64,000 nt of DNA, taken from the NCBI GenBank assembly GCA_964514395.1, contig CAZEQK010000002.1:83958-147957 (forward strand), given 5' to 3'. Origin of the DNA: CAZEQK01 sp964514395 (GTDB lineage: Bacteria > Bacillota > Bacilli > Tepidibacillales > Tepidibacillaceae). The position numbers were made by a program, and so were the translations under genes. The notes beneath the pieces are model-generated. The model searched no databases, had not been told where the DNA came from, and was given only the letters and a program-made list of their open reading frames with translations. Within the stretch, counting starts at the first letter, position 1. Each line of letters starts with the position of its first letter. Of this stretch, positions 60,752-64,000 are shown in pieces.

Positions 60752-61984
60752 TTATCTTTTTCCCTCCCTTTCTTTTAATGCTTTCAGTACCGAACCCATA
60801 AGATGGTTTCGAACTGCATTTACTGCATTTATCCCTGGATTGCCTCCTGGAATAACAGGATGTTGCATTGGTAAATAAACCTTATTCTTATATACTTTGT
60901 CTGACCAAGGCTTGAATATATCATCTAAAATTTCACCTTTTACAACATATGCTGTCATATCCGCATCATAATTTGAGGTATCTAAGTTATAAGCATCTGG
61001 GAATAATGTTGCAGGATTAAATAATATCGCATTTTTATTTGTTACAAATGCGTTTGCTGCTGCTTCAGCACCACCCTTTGAATGTCCAACAAATGTTATA
61101 TCTGCATCAGGATGATTTTGAACAAATTCCTTTGCATAGTCCATTGATTTTTCTATATCCTGTGATTTACCAAAAGGTTGTTCGAAATTATTTTCCCAGT
61201 CTTGAATGTTGGGTGTAAAAGGAATTGGTAATCTTGATCCTCTATTCGCCAATACATATCCCTTTGTTCCATCCTCATTTAGCCTTGAATATATTCCTAT
61301 TTTTAAGCTGTATCCATCTGGCTCATATGTGTCTTCCAAATTCCATCCACCAAGTAATGTTGGTTCTCCTTTTTCCCCAGTATAGACATCATTTGCTATA
61401 ACTGCTGCTTCCATTAAAGTTGGTCCACCATTATTATCAATATCACATAAATAATGTCCAGTTGGGTCTATATAATTCGCTGGGTTGTTATGAACGTAGG
61501 CATATAAATTTAGGCCATCTCCTCTGTAGGTATCTTCTTGAGTAAATCTACCTATAGTTGGGTCATAGTACCTTGCTCTTAGATTGTATTGTCCAGTTAT
61601 TTGGTCATATTGTTCTCCTGCATAGAGGAATCTATTAGCTACTGTGGTTGTTGATGCTGTTAGGTTACCAAAAGCATCATATTGATAATTATTTAGTATC
61701 TTTCCATTGGCATCTACTAAATTTATGATATCCCCATGGGCATTCTGTAGATAATAGCTCATTCCATCCTTTATATTATTCTGTGCTAGTAAGCTATATC
61801 CTCTTATACTTCTTGATATCTCTTCTCCTGCTGCATTTGTTTCACTGATGATATTACCTCTATCATAGGTGAAGTTATAATTAAACCCATTTTCAACAGT
61901 TCCTATTCTTTCATCTAATGCATTATAGGTATTCCCCAGCCATGTTCCATCAGGATTGGTTGTTTCTACACTGTTACTAAGCAT
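60752..61984 (-). CDS. Displaced RHS C-terminal toxin with lipase tip
   Basis: 410 residues. Residues 1-177 are the RHS core end, ending NPANYIDPTGHY. The tip is a class 3-type alpha/beta hydrolase with GHSKGG (300-305, Ser302). The toxin would attack membrane lipids of a target cell. The full-length RHS N-terminus is missing, and no ribosome site precedes ATG 61984, so it seems a 5'-truncated cassette. Confidence 0.85.
   Translation of the reverse strand: MLSNSVETTNPDGTWLGNTYNALDERIGTVENGFNYNFTYDRGNIISETNAAGEEISRSIRGYSLLAQNNIKDGMSYYLQNAHGDIINLVDANGKILNNYQYDAFGNLTASTTTVANRFLYAGEQYDQITGQYNLRARYYDPTIGRFTQEDTYRGDGLNLYAYVHNNPANYIDPTGHYLCDIDNNGGPTLMEAAVIANDVYTGEKGEPTLLGGWNLEDTYEPDGYSLKIGIYSRLNEDGTKGYVLANRGSRLPIPFTPNIQDWENNFEQPFGKSQDIEKSMDYAKEFVQNHPDADITFVGHSKGGAEAAANAFVTNKNAILFNPATLFPDAYNLDTSNYDADMTAYVVKGEILDDIFKPWSDKVYKNKVYLPMQHPVIPGGNPGINAVNAVRNHLMGSVLKALKEREGKR
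61443..61795. repeat. RHS core repeat, copy 2
   Basis: The partner of 59217-59575, same strand, about 2.2 kb apart. Confidence 0.9.
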
Positions 61985-62047
61985 TTTATATTAGTCAAAA
62001 TCTGCTAAATATAATCATATTAAAATAGATTGAATCTACTAATCATG

Positions 62048-62085
62048 CTAAAATAATTTGAGGAATTGTTATCAAATTATTTTAG
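62048..62085. repeat. 13-bp perfect inverted repeat over a ribosome site
   Basis: CTAAAATAATTTG and CAAATTATTTTAG are separated by 12 bp. The right arm runs into the AGGAG site of the DUF6431-like gene, so the hairpin could hide it. Confidence 0.75.
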
Positions 62086-62094
62086 GAGAATGCG

Positions 62095-62390
62095 ATGAAC
62101 ATTATTATTCATGAATATGGTTTATCTCCAAAAGATTATAAAAAATCTTTTGATGATTTGGAGCATTTTCGTATTGAACAATGCCCAAACTGTGAGTCCC
62201 ATAAACGACTCTACCTTCACAGTTCCTACGACAGATATGTCATCTATCATGGGAAGTCTTATCCTATTAAGATTATGAGGCATTCTGTTCTTGTTGTAAG
62301 GTTACTTTCAGCGTTTTTCCTGAGTTTCTTACCCCTCATTTATGTGAATCTATTTATGGTATTTTTGCTGCTTTAAAAGTATTAAGATAT
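62095..62390 (+). pseudogene. DUF6431-like IS-associated protein, frameshifted
   Basis: The start NIIIHEYGLSPKDYKKSFDDL with CPNCES and LHSSYDRYVIYHGKSYPIKIMRH matches the N-terminus of DUF6431 proteins linked to insertion sequences. After the His codon the expected cysteine motif (CSCCKVTFSVFPEFL) lies in the next frame, so one base is lost near 62283. The rest of the element is missing. AGGAGA precedes ATG 62095. Confidence 0.7.
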
Positions 62391-62925
62391 TCAACATTTA
62401 CTTATGGGGGCGGAGAAACTGTAGGTTGGAAAAATAAAAGTATACGGATGAATTTTTATGATAAAGAAAAAGAAGTCCTTAAAAGAAAGGGAAATGATGA
62501 ATTACAAGCACAAGCTAAAGGTATACTTCGTTTTGAAGCAAACATAAGAGGAAAGGAATTAAAAAGGTATAACGATCATAAATGGGTGGGGGAAATGTTG
62601 AATGAAAAGACAGCTACGAACTATCTAAATAGATATCTAACAAAGTTAGAATTTGATAAGCCTTTTATAGTTAGTAATCAGTTAGATATAGCACGAACAC
62701 TCCAAAAAGAGTATGGAGATAGGGATGCACAATCATTATTAGGATTTATGTTATTCAGACAATTATTTGGTGAGAAAAGTATCAATAAACCTTCTAGAAA
62801 TACTTATATTAAATATGGAACAGTTATCTAATCTAGGAATAGCTCCTTATTTTTCAGAAAAAGAATTACCTCCATTAGATTTGAGTTTTTTAAATAACAC
62901 TGTTCAAAAAATCATTAATAAGTAA
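62386..62925 (+). pseudogene. Filamentous-phage/plasmid Rep (gene II/X type) remnant
   Basis: FTYGGGETVGWKNKSIRMNFYDKEKEVL and GILRFEANIRGKELKRY belong to the C-terminal half of phage-type rolling-circle Rep proteins. The frame from the DUF6431 remnant runs straight into it, so a deletion joined the two. A second shift near 62815 separates the end (EQLSNLGIAPYFSEKELPPL). The catalytic N-terminus is missing. Confidence 0.7.
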
Positions 62926-63196
62926 TTTTTCTAAATAATCAAGAAAAGATTATCTGTTCTTGATGTGGAAATATTATTATTTTTCCTATAAATTTTGACT
63001 CTTTCTTAATGCAATAATTCACTATATAGTCCCCCTTGTGATAGGTACGGGGGAGTAGAATAAGAAAAGATACTAATATAATTATATAAAAAAGGGATAG
63101 CTATTAATTAACCTATCGCTTATTGCCCATATATAAAAATAACGAATACCTATAAATAGATATCCGTCCATCAAAGCCTTTTCTCATGTATGATAA
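62926..63196. other. Gap without a recognised gene
   Basis: 271 bp of AT-rich DNA between the Rep remnant and the end of the third RHS immunity gene. I see no coding frame, clear repeat or terminator. Confidence 0.5.
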
Positions 63197-63661
63197 TTAA
63201 ATTATTTTCTCTTCTTGCTGAGAACCGTCTTCACAATCCGTAATAAAACCGTGGTAGATTGGTACTAAAGTATCATCTCTTCTAATAACTCTCATAATTT
63301 CATATATAGAAGGGGTATCACTTATTCTTGTTTCAATTATTATTTCATTTTCCATGTTTCCCTCGCTCAAATCTACCCGTTCAGTTATAGAATTTTTCTG
63401 TTCATTCCAATAAGTTGTTGTAATTATTCTTTTTGACCTCTTACCTTCATTACTTATAGTAATCTTTGTAGCAACTACTTTTTCAACATTATCCTTAATA
63501 TAATCAATTGCATGTTCATACATAGGAATACTGTCAAATTCTATATCCTCTCCATCATCTAAATCAAAATATTGATGCGGAGGCAAATTAAAACCCATCC
63601 ATATGTCTTGTCCTTCTAATTTGTATTGAATATTTATAAGAACTATATTATCAAGCATCAT
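63197..63661 (-). CDS. Probable immunity protein of the third RHS toxin
   Basis: 154 residues, acidic, mixed fold (NIQYKLEGQDIWMGFNLPPHQYF, IPMYEHAIDYIKDNVEKVVATKITI). No family recognised. ATG 63661 overlaps the toxin stop as TAATG, the coupling usual for toxin-immunity pairs. Confidence 0.65.
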   Translation of the reverse strand: MMLDNIVLINIQYKLEGQDIWMGFNLPPHQYFDLDDGEDIEFDSIPMYEHAIDYIKDNVEKVVATKITISNEGKRSKRIITTTYWNEQKNSITERVDLSEGNMENEIIIETRISDTPSIYEIMRVIRRDDTLVPIYHGFITDCEDGSQQEEKII

Positions 63662-64000
63662 TAACTCTTTCCTCGTTTCCCTAAGTCTCTTCCTTCGAAG
63701 GCTTTTTTTATTTTCTTAAGTACTTTTTTTGAGATTTTCCCTTCCTTTGCCATTTTCTCTAATTCGGAAGGCGTTTTCTGTAACAGCGAGTTTATATCCT
63801 CTCCCTTAAGGTTTGGATTAGACCTTAGGTCTTTTAATTGACCTTTTCCTGCAAGTTGCTTTTCTACAGAAGTGTTCGGGTCACCCCAACTTACATCTTT
63901 AGTTTTACCCGCCCCCTCATCAGAAGACCCCTGATCTTTTGTTACACTTCCATCTTCGCTGTCAGAACCATCATCAGCAAATAACATTTCGTAGCCTTTA
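63661..64000 (-). CDS. RHS toxin C-terminus, partial (starts outside window)
   Basis: About 112 residues are visible. The first residues KGYEMLFA repeat the KGYEMMFA junction of the 58714-59592 toxin, so the same pre-toxin part lies just outside. An acidic linker follows, then the tip (SVEKQLAGKGQLKDLRSNP, SLLQKTPSELEKMAKEGK, basic end). This tip differs from the other two. Its activity is not recognised. Confidence 0.7.
   Translation of the reverse strand, partial: KGYEMLFADDGSDSEDGSVTKDQGSSDEGAGKTKDVSWGDPNTSVEKQLAGKGQLKDLRSNPNLKGEDINSLLQKTPSELEKMAKEGKISKKVLKKIKKAFEGRDLGKRGKS

Overview
The window is low-GC Firmicute chromosome of Bacillaceae type. The evidence is the AGGAGG ribosome sites, many TTG and GTG starts, sigma-A style promoters, a YheC/D spore-coat-type ATP-grasp protein, and the YjcG/YjcF, YutG, ThpR and HtpX neighbours. 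An anaerobic or facultative spore former with a full molybdopterin pathway (Tepidibacillus-like) would fit, but the species cannot be read from the sequence.

Layout. (1) 1 to about 40,780 is a temperate prophage with a contractile tail. Its left end lies outside the window. Almost all of it reads leftward: early genes (1-5.6 kb), a divergent repressor/Cro switch with ImmA (5.3-7.3 kb), rightward lysogeny cargo with an HNH nuclease (7.4-9.7 kb), a Panacea/MazF-type toxin-antitoxin pair (9.8-10.8 kb), lysis genes (11.0-13.5 kb), fibres, baseplate and tail (13.6-25 kb), head and packaging genes (25.5-33.3 kb), an accessory zone (33.4-39.2 kb), and XRE plus a tyrosine integrase (39.3-40.65 kb). 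The head resembles lambda (Nu1, GpA, portal B, ClpP-like protease, D, E). The tail resembles P2 and Mu (sheath, tube, tape measure, gpX, gpD, gpU, W/gp25, J, I). (2) 40.78-41.49 kb is a five-gene tRNA operon read leftward. tRNA-Val(GAC) abuts the prophage and is the probable attachment site. (3) 41.7-49.5 kb holds host housekeeping genes. (4) 49.5-57.7 kb is a molybdenum cofactor locus: moeA, a moeA fused to a periplasmic-binding-like domain, moaA, moaC, moaB and htpX leftward, and a moaD-moaE fusion plus moeB rightward. (5) 57.7-64 kb is an array of displaced RHS toxin C-termini with immunity genes, interrupted by remnants of a DUF6431 IS-type gene and a filamentous-phage-type Rep gene.

How the parts work together. 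The prophage switch has a consensus promoter whose spacer is an operator, and the same operator recurs beside the repressor start and inside the Cro-like gene. ImmA next to the repressor should inactivate it. Its C-terminus looks like a single-stranded DNA binding protein (SSB) tail, which would tie induction to DNA repair. The late operon ends at a terminator just before the toxin-antitoxin pair. In the tail genes a T TTT TTC heptamer should give a -1 frameshifted chaperone.

The least explained parts are: the 35.6-36.3 kb non-coding block (a tRNA-like RNA, an 80-nt closed structure and five 24-bp palindromes beside an HNH-AP2 gene); a GIY-YIG nuclease fused to a DnaB-like ATPase with a damaged P-loop, behind a leader with two mutually exclusive hairpins; and the RHS toxin array. 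All similarity statements come from recalled family patterns. No database search was run.
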